Shown here piece by piece: positions 22,049 through 34,365 of a stretch of DNA of 64,000 nucleotides. A program made the translations under genes and the position numbers. The notes beneath the pieces were generated by a model, which searched no databases, was not told the DNA's origin, and saw nothing but the letters and a program-made list of their open reading frames with translations. The stretch lies in assembly GCA_025267735.1 (NCBI GenBank), contig CM046305.1:36911108-36975107 (forward strand). Reading direction: 5' to 3'. Position 1 is the first letter of the stretch. Each line of letters opens with the position of its first letter. The DNA comes from Mactra quadrangularis (Eukaryota > Mollusca > Bivalvia > Venerida > Mactridae).

Positions 22049-22547
22049 TAAGTTCAAAACTCCCTTGGATATATGCAGAGTGAATTGTAAATTTGTTTGA
22101 ATATACATTTGGCGAAATTGAACTAAGGACCATGCCTTACATGACTGCTCCTTATAAAATGTGTACATGTATCTTTTTATGTATCCAAAACGTTATTTCA
22201 ATTTATTATTATGCTAGATCTATATTCATGTATACTCGTAGTAGCGGTTTATGCAAATAAACTTTAAATAAAGCATACATCGATTCAAGATTGTACGTGT
22301 TTGTCATTCTGTATTCAAATATTTGTTTTATAAAATTTACAATTACAACTGAGTTGTACTTGCATACGAATAAGACTCCTGCACAGATAATCACTCCAAA
22401 ACTTCATGAATTGATTTATGTTTTAAAATGAGAAATACAATCATACAATGTACAAATATACACATCAAAAGATGTCCAAACAATCATTTAAGTTTCATGA
22501 TAAAATTTCTTCAAACTTCGACGGAAATGTAGGAAATAAAATTTATT

Positions 22548-25500
22548 CGCAACGCGAGAAAAGGGCCCTTAAGCTCTTTGACGTCGTTTGCGGTAAACGT
22601 CACAAACGTAATCGAGGTCAATTTTAGCGTACATGTGTCACGTCAGTGACTATTGCATTGTTTATACTGGCGATTTAACTGGCTCTATTGCATTATTTAA
22701 AGGGAATAAATATATGTTCTGCAAAATATGAATGTCTTAGTATCAATGTTCCAAGAAATCATTTACAAATAGCGTACAAGGAAGGATTGTTGACCGTCAT
22801 GAGTAACAGTAGTTTTTTCATCCAACTTTCGTCAACGTGCCGAGCCGCCGTGTGGTGTTGACACTTTTAAAACTAGGCTGTAACTTGTAATTTGACATTT
22901 AGAATAGTCTGTTTTATTTGTGTTTTAAAATTGGATTGCTAAATAGATAAGCTACAATTAGATTTTTAGGGATAATTACACGCATAATTTCGGTACCATT
23001 GATTTAAATTGACGATGGATACAGCCTCTACACGCGTCGCCATCAAATTGTTTACTCGTAACTACGGGTATACATGCACACCCCTGAATACAGTACACGC
23101 TATAATGTTAAATGCGGACTTGTACTATTTATTCTGATTTTTGATTCAGTTCATCTTAAAATCTTAGCTTGATCTGGAAATTTTGTGAATAGGTAATGCA
23201 AAATTAGAATAATGTCGTCCCTTTCTGAACTGAAATGTCATTGGGGCTTTTAGACTTTTAGTTTAGATCTGTTATTTCACACATTTCGTATTAGACACAT
23301 GTGCATCGAATGCAAACATGTATATGATATTGCTCTTGTTTTGCTGTCGTTTATATTTAAAATAGTCATTTAAATTGAAATATGGAATTTATTACCAAAT
23401 AAGTGTTTACCAGTCCGTAGGCTTACTTTGAACAGCAGCCCCAGCTGTTACAATTTTCATATATACTAGAGGAGAAAATGTTAGATTTTGAAGTAAGTGA
23501 TGGTTGTTTTTAACTCAAATGTTGCACAGTATGCGATATATTGTTACTTTATCGAGTTGCTAAATAATTTTAAGTGTATTGCGTTTATTTAAGAAGGAAT
23601 TGGATTCTAATTCCCGCCGACTCAAACGTTCGGTTTATATGTCGCTCGTCCGTATTTTACAGACGACTTCCTCACGAGATTTAGACCCAATTTTAAAGTA
23701 AAAAAATGCATTACTTTTTCTTGATATATAAATGTCCTGAGCGGGAACCGAATTATATGATGTCAAAATTTCAAATTAATACATGTTAAAACAAAAAGTT
23801 ATCACTGAAAATGTCCAAAAAACGTCCGGTAATTGGAATGTGAGGAGTAGGCTCAATTTGGTATGGCTAGATATCGGCATTCATTTTTCTTTTCATAATT
23901 TGACTAGCTCTAAATAAAGCTTGATTGACATTATTGATCGAAAAATATACAGATCTATTGTTAGCAAATTGTAGCTCTGTCTAATTACCACATCTATCAG
24001 TTGGATCTTAGAAATACATTACAATTGTCGAGCAAGATAACACTTGTGAGTCAATGTGAACCCGTTGTTAATAAGACTGTCTGCATGAGTATAGGCCTAG
24101 GTCTTAGAAGTTAAATTCCTGTTGTTTTCTGTTTTACCCATTGGCGTTATCAAAGCGTTATCATGCAACCTGATTTTGTCATAAAATGACATTAACCCTT
24201 AATGATATAGTATGCAACTTATACACAGGTCGTCGTCGATCCAAAGAACTTTAGTCAAACTTCAATGTAACTTGAAATAACATGAAACTTCCTTGATTCA
24301 GAGCCGGATTTCCATATCTATGCTCAGTTTCGTCAACTGTACCACAACTATAACTGTTCATGCATTCCTTGGGCCAATTAGAATATCAAAGGATTACCGA
24401 CTATCATCTCCGAACTTTAATACTCCAGATTATTTTGATAATATTGCCTTCCAAAAGCGTTGTTAAGTCGGCATTCATAGATCTTTCAAAGAAAAGGTTA
24501 GCTAGTTCCGTATTACTTTAACTTCCCATTTTATGTTCAATTAAATATTTTTATCCATTTTTCACCTGGATTTGGACTTAAAATGTGTTAAACATCACAT
24601 AATTGACATTGAAAGTTACTAGTTATTAGTTAACATTGTATTCATTTTTGTCATACGGATTATTTTCCACATTATCAGTCTTTTAAATTCTGATGTGACA
24701 CGATGTTATTAAAGGAGGAATATTAAGTAATGGTAAGCATCATTTTGCTTGAAAATTATGTTACATTTTACGTGTGTATTAATGTAAAATAAACTTCTAT
24801 TTATCTCAACCTCTTGTGGAAGAAAGTAAAATAGTGTATTTATCTCATTCTTAAAATGTCAATTATAATATTTAGACTGTAATTGTACAAACCCGTCATT
24901 ATGGATACCTGAAAATTTAAGATGGTGAAAATATGAAGGACAAATCAAAGTTAGCGTTACTAAGTTACATGTATTGCATGATTACAATGCCCGTGTAAGC
25001 TACGACAATATTGACCTATAAATATGTTCAGAGAGTATTATATTGATCGTTGTCATTAAAAACAGTTCACATATTGAATATCATTTTAACATTTTGAGGC
25101 TCATATTCATATATTTTTCAGAAATATTCACGGATGATACATTTTGTTGGGTCCTGTTTTGTTGACGATTAAAATATGTTCTTATACAAATTGGTACATA
25201 CACATTCATGTTCATGTATAACATATTAATTTTATGTGAAAATTAGTTCAATATCAAATTAAGTTAGCTGTACCCTTTATTATCAGTATACACTGCAGTA
25301 TATATATTTCGTGACAACTCTTACCAATAATAACAGTTTGCTAAATTTAAACGCCCTAACAACAATTTCAAAGGAAATTTGGCGTCGATGGACCTCGATA
25401 AAAATAGACATTCACATATTTTTGTTGTATCATAGATAAAACAATGCCGTTTGTATCGATGCATTTTTTGTTTCACAATCAGACTTAATAGTGCTAATGA

Positions 25501-25949
25501 GATTGAAGTTATTTGTTGGGACCACAAATATATGGTTGTTAGTAAACTGTCAGTATAGATTTAGTTATTTGGACTCATACATGAAGACTTTCTTTAAGCC
25601 TATTGTAAACTGAAAATCATTTTAAATTCGAGATTTTTTTAGTATAAATGTAAGGAATGTTGAATTTAAAAAAAACAAACCTTCTTGATAAAACTAATTC
25701 TAAATGCTTTTTGCAGTTAATTTACTATGGTATTCAGTTGCCAAATGTCCAACAAAAACGCGACGTTAAACGTGACGTCGCTGTTTTCTTGGACCGAGTA
25801 TCGAATTTCAAATCGCCATAGCAACGTCATTAATTGAGATATTTTAATAAATTATACATTTTTGGAAACTACGAAGCCTACTCTTTCACTTTCTGTAAAA
25901 ATCTCAATTTCGAAAAAAATGACCATAAGGGCCCTTTTCTCACGTTGCG
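22548..25949. mobile_element. Possible 3.4-kb noncoding TIR element
   Basis: CGCAACGCGAGAAAAGGGCC (22548-) is inverted as CGCAACGTGAGAAAAGGGCC (ending 25949), 24 bp matching with one change. No target duplication was recognised and the interior holds no long frame or visible transposase. It could also be two solo copies of a regulatory or terminal repeat. It fills most of the space after C4-like copy 1. Confidence 0.4.
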
Positions 25950-25996
25950 CATCAAATCATTATTATTGAAATTACAGAACAACAATATATCTACCA

Positions 25997-26316
25997 CAGG
26001 GGCGGATCCAGGATTTTTATGAGGGGGTCCGAACTTTTCAAGGCTGTCCGAACTTTTTAGAGGGGGGGGGTCCGAACCTCGAACGACAACCGCATTATAC
26101 ACATTTTGCAGAAAAATTGCAACATTTTGATACTTAAAATTACATAACCATTAAATCTATGTTAAGCACCGAGAAAAATTGCTTCATACTACTAAAAAAA
26201 ATGACTTACAGGCAAGAAATACACTAATGGACAGGTACATTTTCCAAATTCTAGGGGGGGGGGGGGGGGTCCGGACCCTTGATCCCCGACCCCCCCCCCC
26301 GCTGGATCTGCTTATG
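25997..26316. mobile_element. MITE 'CAGGGGCGGATCCAGG' family, copy 3 (longest)
   Basis: 320 bp with CAGGGGCGGATCCAGG left and CATAAGCAGATCCAGC inverse right. It contains G-runs up to ~17 and a C-run of ~13, so exact run lengths may be uncertain. Confidence 0.7.
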
Positions 26317-26643
26317 TACCATGTCTAGTAATGATCGGATGGAAAAAAACAAGTGAGCATTCTGACAGATCAAACCATCACTTTTGATAATGTTTAAACG
26401 CCATTAGACATGAACACACTTTAGATTACAGGGTAAAACTTTTGTCATGGATCCAAAAGTACATTAAGCATGATTGACTAGTCAAACTTAGTAATAGGAC
26501 CACCTCGATAAAGGGGACACGTTTTCAAAAGAACCAATGGTGGTCCGATTAGAGGGTTCTACTGTACATACATTTTTGTTAGGCAAAAACGACATTCCTT
26601 ACACAATATTTATGGCTACGTATTTTTCCAGTGACAATAAAGG

Positions 26644-27002
26644 ACTTTAGTCGGTTATTTCCCTTTGTATACTTTTCAAATAGGTAGGTCCAATTAGTTG
26701 GATTACTCGGATTTTACCCTTACTTTTCAATGTCAATTTGCCAAAATTAATCTTGAATAACTTTTTTAAATCATATAATTTGTTTGACATTTAAACTAAT
26801 AATTTTTGGGGTAAAGACTAAAGAACTATCTATATTTCATCACTTCTGTGAATATCTTTATTAACAAGAAATATATTAAATGAAATATTTTGTTATTCTT
26901 ACATAGGATTTCAATGATAAGATCCGAGGATTCCAACTGTAAGAACCTACTTACAAATTGGATTGCTTCAGATTTTATCAGGGAAAGATAACTGACTAAA
27001 GT
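26644..27002. mobile_element. MITE family 'ACTTTAGTCAGTTAT', copy 2
   Basis: 359 bp, ends ACTTTAGTCGGTTATTTCCC and ACTTTAGTCAGTTATCTTTC (inverse). Collinear with 2833-3186. Confidence 0.65.
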
Positions 27003-27036
27003 CTCTAGTTCTTAGTTCCAGCGTAAGATTTATTTA

Positions 27037-27589
27037 CACTGCCCTCCAAAAGTTCCTTGACAAATTTGCATTTTATATTGTACTACATAGAATTTCAAAA
27101 AGTTGAAAAAAGCAGTTTATTGTTATATGATTTTCAATTTTTATTTTTTTCAGTACATTAGTCTTATGGATATGAAATAACAAAATTATCTCAAACTTGA
27201 TATTGGTTCATTGACCATAGTTTTAACCATGTACTTGCATGCCTGTTTTTAGCGCGAACCATTGTGACGTCCATGACGTCGTGAAAAAAAACCCACAACG
27301 TCGCTAAGGTTACCAGAGAAACAAACAAGAAGCATGAAGGTATCTGCCTGCCAACTTTTATCATAATCGGTCAACAAAATATTTTTTCGTTTTTTCCCTC
27401 CGAGTAAGGTACGACCCACCTTAAGCTGCAACTCAAAAAATAAATGTATCAATAGAAATTCCATTTCCATTGCATGAAAAATGAATTAATGAATAAACAA
27501 TATCGCAATAATTCTTCAAACTTGAATTGAAATTTTAAATTGTAGTAAATTATTTAATTGTACTGTGAAGAAACTTTTGGAGGACAGTG
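27037..27589. mobile_element. Tc1/mariner-type MITE with CACTGYCCTCCAAAAGTT ends
   Basis: 553 bp, inverted ends CACTGCCCTCCAAAAGTT and CACTGTCCTCCAAAAGTT, TA on both flanks. No intact transposase. Confidence 0.7.
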
Positions 27590-27690
27590 TACATCAATCA
27601 GACAATGATAACGCTAGACTCATCTCTTTGGCATGAGAGTCATACATGGCCATCTAGCTCACCTGTGAGATACACGTTCCGTATATAGAG

Positions 27691-27855
27691 GATATTCGTC
27701 AACATTGGTGTAAGATCGATTTTTATTTCACCGAGTGAGCTCAGAATTTCAGAAAAAATATTTTCACGAGTGGCATAGCCACGAGTGAAAATGTCATTTT
27801 CTGAGTTCACGAGTTGAAATAAAAAAGATCTTACATCAAAGTTGACGAATATTCT
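27691..27855. mobile_element. Palindromic MITE 'ATTCGTCAACATTGGTGTAAG', copy 1
   Basis: 165 bp, almost entirely two inverted arms (ATATTCGTCAACATTGGTGT and ATATTCGTCAACTTTGATGT). A shorter relative is at 58881-58994. Confidence 0.6.
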
Positions 27856-28252
27856 ACTCGATAAAATTCGCATGCTTTCTATGATTACGTAGTGGATCAT
27901 GGCATGGGCTCTATATTAGGGTCCTTGATGATAGTAAGTGCATGCTTCAATGTTTGATAATATTGAATTATTGTTAGTATATAAACTTTATTTCCTCCAA
28001 TATTTGAAGATTAACAAAGAACAAACATGTACAAGTCAGAAATATAACATATATACATAAATCACATAAATTACATTGAACAATCTATTAACTTGCAATC
28101 CCCCGTGGTTGATTGCCTAACTTCGAAACGAAACAAGTTAGACATTCTACAGGGGAAGACAGGTTTTAATAATTCATATTAACTCACAATAGCCAGAGTG
28201 AATGAACCAATGTATAAACATAATATACACTATTATACGTATATGTTTATTT

Positions 28253-31200
28253 TTAAATGCACATTTTTTGCATAATTAATGCAAGGTTAAAGTTTATACT
28301 TTTGTCTGAAGTATCATACTTTAATACTGAACACAAGAGAGATACACACTGAGCACTTGGCGAATGTTTGATAAGTTCAATATATGAACTTATTCCACAA
28401 GAGTTTATAAACTCATCCCACAACTTAACGCGCAATTGTGAATTCTTAGTACAGAAACAAAGTTTGTGTATAATTATTTTATTAACTACCAAAGAGCATT
28501 TTGAACAAATTTGTCGAAAATCATCGTCATACAATGACCCGATAATTGCACAAAGCGTTTTACAGGTAAATAAGTATTGAGGATTAGACTTCGCCACAGG
28601 CCAAATAGTGCATGGTAGATTATCACGTAAATAAGTCTGTGATAAATAAGATAGAGAACTATCGTCACATAAACGTTCAAAAGACCCACGTTTAACGGGT
28701 TTTATAACATTAACATGTAATATTTGTTTCCACGTTGCTTTAGATGGAAAATTTCCAGTTGTAACATACTGTTCGAAAAAATAGTCCATATTATATTTCT
28801 TTAAAATTCTGTTAGCTTCCGGTATAAAACCATTACGTTGATTGTCAAAACTTGAAAATCGAACAATTCTATCATTAAATATTGTTTTAGCCAAATATAT
28901 GTTTGGAAGTCTACATAATTGACCAAAAAACTGTAATTTCCTGTAATCTATTATTGTTTCTATTGGTGTCATATCAATAGCACATAGTGAAAAATCAGTT
29001 GAAGTATAACGTTTCAATGATTGCATGTATTTAACACAGAACCTATGAGTTCTCTCGAGAGTAAGTAGTTGGGATGATGAAATATTTCCCCACAGCTCAC
29101 AACCGTACAGGCCTTTAGGTAAAACAACTGAATTATAAATAGTTCTCGAAGATAGAGGATTAATACCATCTGGGTAGATACCACTATTACAAATATTTAG
29201 GAACGATCCTCTAATTTTAATACAAGCTTTGCTTACTACACTACTTGTTGACAAGAAAGAATCACATAATATTCCAAGATGTGTATAATCTTTGGCCGTA
29301 TTAATTGTTTTATTTCCAATATAAAAATGTCGGTTATAATCAATAGAACCATGTTCATTGAATATAACAATAGAACATTTTTCAGCGTTGTAATAATAGC
29401 GCCAACGTTTTGCATACGTGTCACATATACTTAACATTTCATCAATACCCATTTTTGAAAATGAAATTAACACCATGTCATCAGCAACAGTAGGGGAAGA
29501 TAACTGAGTGTTGTACATACAAAATCCAAATTTACATTTCTCTAGTTCTTTGATGAGTCCGTTTATAAATAGTAAATAGAGTAACGGTGAACTTTTACCA
29601 CCCTGCCTGGTACCTTGTAAAATATTAAACCATTCAGAATATATACCATCGAATTTTACACAACTAGTCATATTTGTATACATTTCACGTATGGCTATAA
29701 GGGAGGTTGTATCAATTAAAGTTTCGGTCATAAGTTTGTAGAATAGCCCATTATGCCATACAGTATCAAAGGCTTTACGTCCGTCCATAAAACATACATA
29801 TAATTTGGAATTGTTTTCTTGTGAAAAAGTAACACTTTCTCTAAGTATAAATGATGTCATCATACATCCAAGTTTGTCTTGAAAACCCCCTTGTTGTGGA
29901 TTTATTTCACACAATATAGAATTTTTGCACCTTTCTAACACCATTGTTTCAAAAAGTTTAAGTAATGTTGAAGTTAACGAGATGGCACGGTAACTATCAG
30001 GGTTATCTTTCCTTTTATTGTTACCTTTATACAGAGTTGTGATGACTCCACGTTTCATATTGTTCGGAACATGACCTGTTCTCAACATACAAGTATATAA
30101 ATTTGCTAAGATTGGCGATAACACATCTTTAGCATGAATTAAATGTTCATAATGAATGTTATCAACACCACTAGCTTTACCTAGCGGCAATTTTGAAATT
30201 TCACAATTAACAACACTAGGGTGTACAATAGCGTGATCATCAGGTACTAATGAATCCATGGTATTTAAGATTGTTAAATTAACATGTTGTTTCCAATTTT
30301 CATCAAATTCTTCGTCCACTGAAGGAGAATACAGTTCTTTGAAATAACAACCCCAACCATGTGCTATTTGCTGTCTATCTCTCAAGACAGTACCATTAAA
30401 GTTAATGCTAGCTCCACACAATGAGTTCGAATTACGTCTCTTGCTTACTAATTTCCAAAACTTTTGAGAATCAATTTCCGAGGTCTGGTCAATTTCATCG
30501 TTTAATTTTCTCATGTATAAACTAACATATTTTCTATGAAGCCGACGGAAGTCACATTTGGCTTTTTTGTAATTCTTATACGAATCGTGCATTATGCCAC
30601 GGGGTCTCCCGTTAGAACACCATGTCGTTCTTAAAGTTTTCATTGATTTATGAGCGGCCTTTAATTCATCATTCCAATATGGCTTCAAGTATTTCTTAAA
30701 CTTGACAATAGGAAACGCTTTAAGTGCATATGAAGTGATTTTGTTACACAATACATCATAAGCAATATCTATATCTTCAATACCGAGAGAACATGACATA
30801 ATTTGCACTAGTTCACTATCATTCGTGAGGTAAGAGTTATATTGAGAAACATTGTTAGGATTATTTTTTTTCCAATTAATGGAATCATGCTTAACCAGAT
30901 TATACATTGGTTCATACACAATGGGTACATTCAAACATACAATAATAGGCCTGTGTCGTGAGACATTCAAACAATGATCATCAACGATCTCACAACTTAC
31001 TAATAAGTCTGAGGACTCTAATGGTACACATATAAAATCAATCAACGTATGATACTTATTGTCATAGGATACATAAGATGATTTAGCACCGATACAATTG
31101 GACAAAGTATTCACTGGACATAAATTATTGTCAGTTAAGAAATTGTATAATAACATGTCACGTGTGACTACACTATTATGGTCATACTTGGCGTTAAAAT

Positions 31201-31693
31201 CGCCAATAAATATAACACTACCATTGTGTGAATACATATTCCATAGATCATAAAGTTTATCTATATACTCTCTATAGTAGGTGACAGAATGATTGGTACA
31301 AGGTAAATATACTTGAAATATGAATATGAAAGTATTTCTAGAGATTTGTAACTGAATACCAATAATTCTATCATCATTTATAGATAGCGCTGTGACGTAA
31401 TCACTCAAGCGTTTATGCCATATTAAGGCGACACCGCCTTTACCAAATTTCCGTTTACGCGACGGATTACAATCATTGTCACATACAACATGAAAATTAT
31501 AAGTACTAATTAAAGTGTCTACAAAATGAACATTCTGTGGCATCAAATAATGTTCTGATATTCCACATATATCAATATCGTATTGTACTAATGAATCACA
31601 CAGGTACGACGCACTAGACATAATACCCGTGACATTCCACGTCATTAGAGAAATATTCATTAATGTTTGTATAACAAATAGTAACATCAACAT
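28253..31693 (-). CDS. LINE ORF2 endonuclease/reverse transcriptase
   Basis: 1146 residues, ATG start. The N-terminal APE-like endonuclease shows LMTWNVTG (~17-24), GISEH (~44-48), FIGDFNAKYD (~162-171) and a closing SRHRPI. Reverse transcriptase blocks are YRAISLTSTLLKLFE, GGFQDKLG, FMDGRKAFDTVWH (~632), QGTRQGGKSSPLLY and VADDMVLIS (~733), with both metal-binding Asp of the ADD motif present. The C-terminus carries CSKC...HKLCFC, a likely zinc motif. The motifs needed for activity are all visible, so it may be functional. Confidence 0.9.
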   Translation of the reverse strand: MLMLLFVIQTLMNISLMTWNVTGIMSSASYLCDSLVQYDIDICGISEHYLMPQNVHFVDTLISTYNFHVVCDNDCNPSRKRKFGKGGVALIWHKRLSDYVTALSINDDRIIGIQLQISRNTFIFIFQVYLPCTNHSVTYYREYIDKLYDLWNMYSHNGSVIFIGDFNAKYDHNSVVTRDMLLYNFLTDNNLCPVNTLSNCIGAKSSYVSYDNKYHTLIDFICVPLESSDLLVSCEIVDDHCLNVSRHRPIIVCLNVPIVYEPMYNLVKHDSINWKKNNPNNVSQYNSYLTNDSELVQIMSCSLGIEDIDIAYDVLCNKITSYALKAFPIVKFKKYLKPYWNDELKAAHKSMKTLRTTWCSNGRPRGIMHDSYKNYKKAKCDFRRLHRKYVSLYMRKLNDEIDQTSEIDSQKFWKLVSKRRNSNSLCGASINFNGTVLRDRQQIAHGWGCYFKELYSPSVDEEFDENWKQHVNLTILNTMDSLVPDDHAIVHPSVVNCEISKLPLGKASGVDNIHYEHLIHAKDVLSPILANLYTCMLRTGHVPNNMKRGVITTLYKGNNKRKDNPDSYRAISLTSTLLKLFETMVLERCKNSILCEINPQQGGFQDKLGCMMTSFILRESVTFSQENNSKLYVCFMDGRKAFDTVWHNGLFYKLMTETLIDTTSLIAIREMYTNMTSCVKFDGIYSEWFNILQGTRQGGKSSPLLYLLFINGLIKELEKCKFGFCMYNTQLSSPTVADDMVLISFSKMGIDEMLSICDTYAKRWRYYYNAEKCSIVIFNEHGSIDYNRHFYIGNKTINTAKDYTHLGILCDSFLSTSSVVSKACIKIRGSFLNICNSGIYPDGINPLSSRTIYNSVVLPKGLYGCELWGNISSSQLLTLERTHRFCVKYMQSLKRYTSTDFSLCAIDMTPIETIIDYRKLQFFGQLCRLPNIYLAKTIFNDRIVRFSSFDNQRNGFIPEANRILKKYNMDYFFEQYVTTGNFPSKATWKQILHVNVIKPVKRGSFERLCDDSSLSYLSQTYLRDNLPCTIWPVAKSNPQYLFTCKTLCAIIGSLYDDDFRQICSKCSLVVNKIIIHKLCFCTKNSQLRVKLWDEFINSCGISSYIELIKHSPSAQCVSLLCSVLKYDTSDKSINFNLALIMQKMCI

Positions 31694-31725
31694 AATAAGG
31701 ATATTATAAATGTATGTACGTTAAA

Positions 31726-33279
31726 TTAGTCTACGCTGTAGTTGTATCGACTTCTGGTCTGATCAGTCACGTGATCACGATTAAATTCACTACTATTTTC
31801 ATGTATACTGTCATGAATCCAGTGATTATCACGATTATGTTTAAATCTTGATTGAGACGAACGTGAACGAAATCGTTGATTTCGTAATTCATAACGAGAC
31901 ATCCACTTCTTACAAACTATGTCATCAGGCCAAAACCCTTGTTGTATCAAAAAGTCTGCTGAGTCGTCTGCTTCAACATTGATCTGAGCAAACGCTTTGT
32001 TGCGTGAACGACGCATAGGTAATATGTTAATGAAAGTAACTTTTGGTCCACGCTCATGTATATAGTTGTAGATTTCATCAGGAGTTACTGAAGTTGGAAA
32101 CCCGGCGGCGTAGAATTTTTTAACTTGTCGACGCTTTATTGTGACAAAGCCATCATCATCAATAGTATGATGTCTGGGAGTTACTCTGACCGGAATCACG
32201 TTGGCTTCCTGAGCATAATTATCTATTGTACAATTATCATCCTTTGTTGTGCTTTTGGAGTTGCGCTGTGCACTGACCGTCGGCCGCTTATAACGTTGTT
32301 GGTTACAAGATGATTCCATGTCATTACCATGGCAACGTTGATTTTTCTCAACGCTGTGATGTTCAGGTTTTCTTGTAGAAGACTGATTTTGAATGTTATT
32401 TGGTCCATCACTATACAATTTCGATGAAACTCTGTCGATCGCAAATATTTGAGCATCATCAAGAAAAGTTTCCAGTTGTTGAACTCTATTATCAATTGAT
32501 TTTATTGCAGAATCTATAGAGTTTAGTGACTGGTTAAAACCGTTTATTTGTTGATCATACAGCTTACAATTGTTCACAATTTTACCAAACTCTTGAAGAT
32601 CAATTTTGATGCTATCAACAGTACTTATTACAGTTTTAATTTGATCCTTTCGCACATTCTCTGTTGCATGTATACTTTGTTTCATATTTAGCATATCACT
32701 TTGTAGCACAGCTACGGTTTCTTTCAATAATTCTAGTTCATGTCCATTACATTGACATTTATTACACGTCATGTCATTAACCCTTTTTGATGGAGTTTTA
32801 CATGGAGTATCTGAATTTGAGGTTACAGATTTGAGTCTTACAAAAGTTATCATATCTTTCATACCGGAATAATTCTCACCTTCCGATATCGACACCAGTG
32901 TATAAATATCATTAGCCAGTTTAACACATACTTTTTCACCTTTTCTGGTTGAAACACGACGTTTTAATTCAGCTTTTTGACCGTATGGAAAATCGTCGCC
33001 GTCTTTGACTATATTGAAGAAGTCACGCCTTAATAATTCTAAATCTGATTCACTTGAGTTATAATGGCGTAATAACTTGGACAAAAACATGCCCGACGGT
33101 AGATCTCTATACCATTGTATAATCATTTCACAATCTTTCAAATTACATGATAATTGCTGTTTATCTGCGTTACTAGTTATAAAGGGAATTTTCACTTCCG
33201 TATTATCGTCACAGTCCGATATTTCATACTCCAAAACTAACGCCTCTTGATTCAACGGTAAACTGTTACCTGAGGCCAT
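31726..33279 (-). CDS. LINE ORF1 protein (coiled coil plus RRM-like)
   Basis: 517 residues from the first ATG. Residues about 165-260 contain a short Cys cluster (CNKCQCNGH) followed by heptad-rich sequence (LELLKETVAVLQSDMLNMKQ), likely for oligomerisation. The part around VKKFYAAGFPTSVTPDEIYN with FAQINVEADDSADFLIQQGF resembles an RRM-like fold of LINE ORF1 proteins. The C-terminus is Arg/Ser/His-rich (RFRSRSSQSRFKHNRDNH), fit for RNA binding. The role as an RNA-binding chaperone of the retrotransposition particle is family knowledge. Confidence 0.75.
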   Translation of the reverse strand: MASGNSLPLNQEALVLEYEISDCDDNTEVKIPFITSNADKQQLSCNLKDCEMIIQWYRDLPSGMFLSKLLRHYNSSESDLELLRRDFFNIVKDGDDFPYGQKAELKRRVSTRKGEKVCVKLANDIYTLVSISEGENYSGMKDMITFVRLKSVTSNSDTPCKTPSKRVNDMTCNKCQCNGHELELLKETVAVLQSDMLNMKQSIHATENVRKDQIKTVISTVDSIKIDLQEFGKIVNNCKLYDQQINGFNQSLNSIDSAIKSIDNRVQQLETFLDDAQIFAIDRVSSKLYSDGPNNIQNQSSTRKPEHHSVEKNQRCHGNDMESSCNQQRYKRPTVSAQRNSKSTTKDDNCTIDNYAQEANVIPVRVTPRHHTIDDDGFVTIKRRQVKKFYAAGFPTSVTPDEIYNYIHERGPKVTFINILPMRRSRNKAFAQINVEADDSADFLIQQGFWPDDIVCKKWMSRYELRNQRFRSRSSQSRFKHNRDNHWIHDSIHENSSEFNRDHVTDQTRSRYNYSVD

Positions 33280-33970
33280 AATGATAAGATTAGTCACCGT
33301 AGCTGATTATAATCCTTTGAGTACAAATCAAGTCCAACAATGTACACATAAAAAGAACAAAGAAAAATCACTAATTCATTGTTTTACAGTAAATGAAGTT
33401 AGTTAATGAAAATATATTTACAACATCGTATAGATCACTTAATCACGATCATTTTGATACCAAAATTGTCATATAATTCCAGAAAAATCCAATCAAAAAT
33501 CACACAAAACAGAGAGAAAATTTTTCGTGACCTATCACATCGAAAGCATAAAATTATGTGGTATAGTCAGTGAAGATTGACCCGAGGCAAAACAAACAAA
33601 TAAAATATTATTTGCCCACAATATCTTGATCATTTAATTAAAGAGACTAGCGACGGTTTTCATCGATATATTTACGAACTATAACGGAAATTTCATTAAT
33701 TGCTTGTTTATTTTCAACTGCATATATAGGGCCAAAATTCAAAGACATGCCAGTGATAGACAATGGTGGTCATCAAAGGTTTCTAGGTTCCTAATCCCTA
33801 GTTCAAGTAAAGAAAATAATGGAATTTTAAAGTCAAAGTTTCATGATTGTGCCATTCTTGTTCACAGAGGCTATTAGGATTATCGATACTTAGATCGAGA
33901 ATCCTGGCAGCCTCGGGGTATGAGAATGGATTATGCACGTTCACCGATTACAGCTATTACCCAATATAAT

Positions 33971-34030
33971 TTTACAACAGAATATAGTTTTATAAATCTA
34001 ATCCATGTAATGAATGAAAAGTATTACATT
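33971..34030 (+). repeat. Inverted partner repeat A (with 36078-36176)
   Basis: TTTTACAACAGAATATAGTT and following bases recur in reverse orientation at 36078-36176, which has an extra internal ~30 bp. They bracket the 5' half of C4-like copy 2. Confidence 0.6.
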
Positions 34031-34067
34031 TTGTAATAAATAAGCATCGTTTATAAATTACCCATCG

Positions 34068-34145
34068 GGATACTGGTATCTGTCCGTCCGTCCATCCGAC
34101 CGTCCGTCCGTCCGTCCGTCCGGCCGTTCGTTCGTTCGTTTGTTC

Positions 34146-34177
<32 letters not shown>

Positions 34178-34365
34178 GACAAATTGCCGCAACTGATTTA
34201 TACCACCATCGCAGGTATGCATTTACATCTGCTTGCAATGAAACAGTGGTAGGTAGATATCTTGCTCAAGGAAATTAGCAGTGTCTCTAGTGTGGTTCGA
34301 ACCCGGAACCTCTCGATCCCCAGGCGTGTCCTACCAATGGACTACTGCTCCTACTAATAAGGTAA
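34068..34365 (-). repeat. tRNA-derived SINE family 4 with GTCC/GTCT microsatellite
   Basis: The minus-strand head reads GGAGCAGTAGTCCATTGGTA (A box region) and GGTTCCGGGTTCGAACC (B box). On the plus strand the tail is a (GTCC)n/(GTTC)n/(GTCT)n array at 34083-34178. Confidence 0.7.

Larger units (their letters stand above)
27970..33300 (-). mobile_element. Non-LTR retrotransposon (LINE) with two intact ORFs
   Basis: ORF1 (33279-31726) and ORF2 (31693-28253) lie head to tail 32 bp apart in different frames. An AATAAA at 27992-27987 (minus) suggests the 3' end near 27970. Neither ORF has an internal stop, so the insertion looks recent. The 5' end and target duplication were not found. It is an APE-type endonuclease element; the clade is uncertain. 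It lies between the two C4-like genes. Confidence 0.85.
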
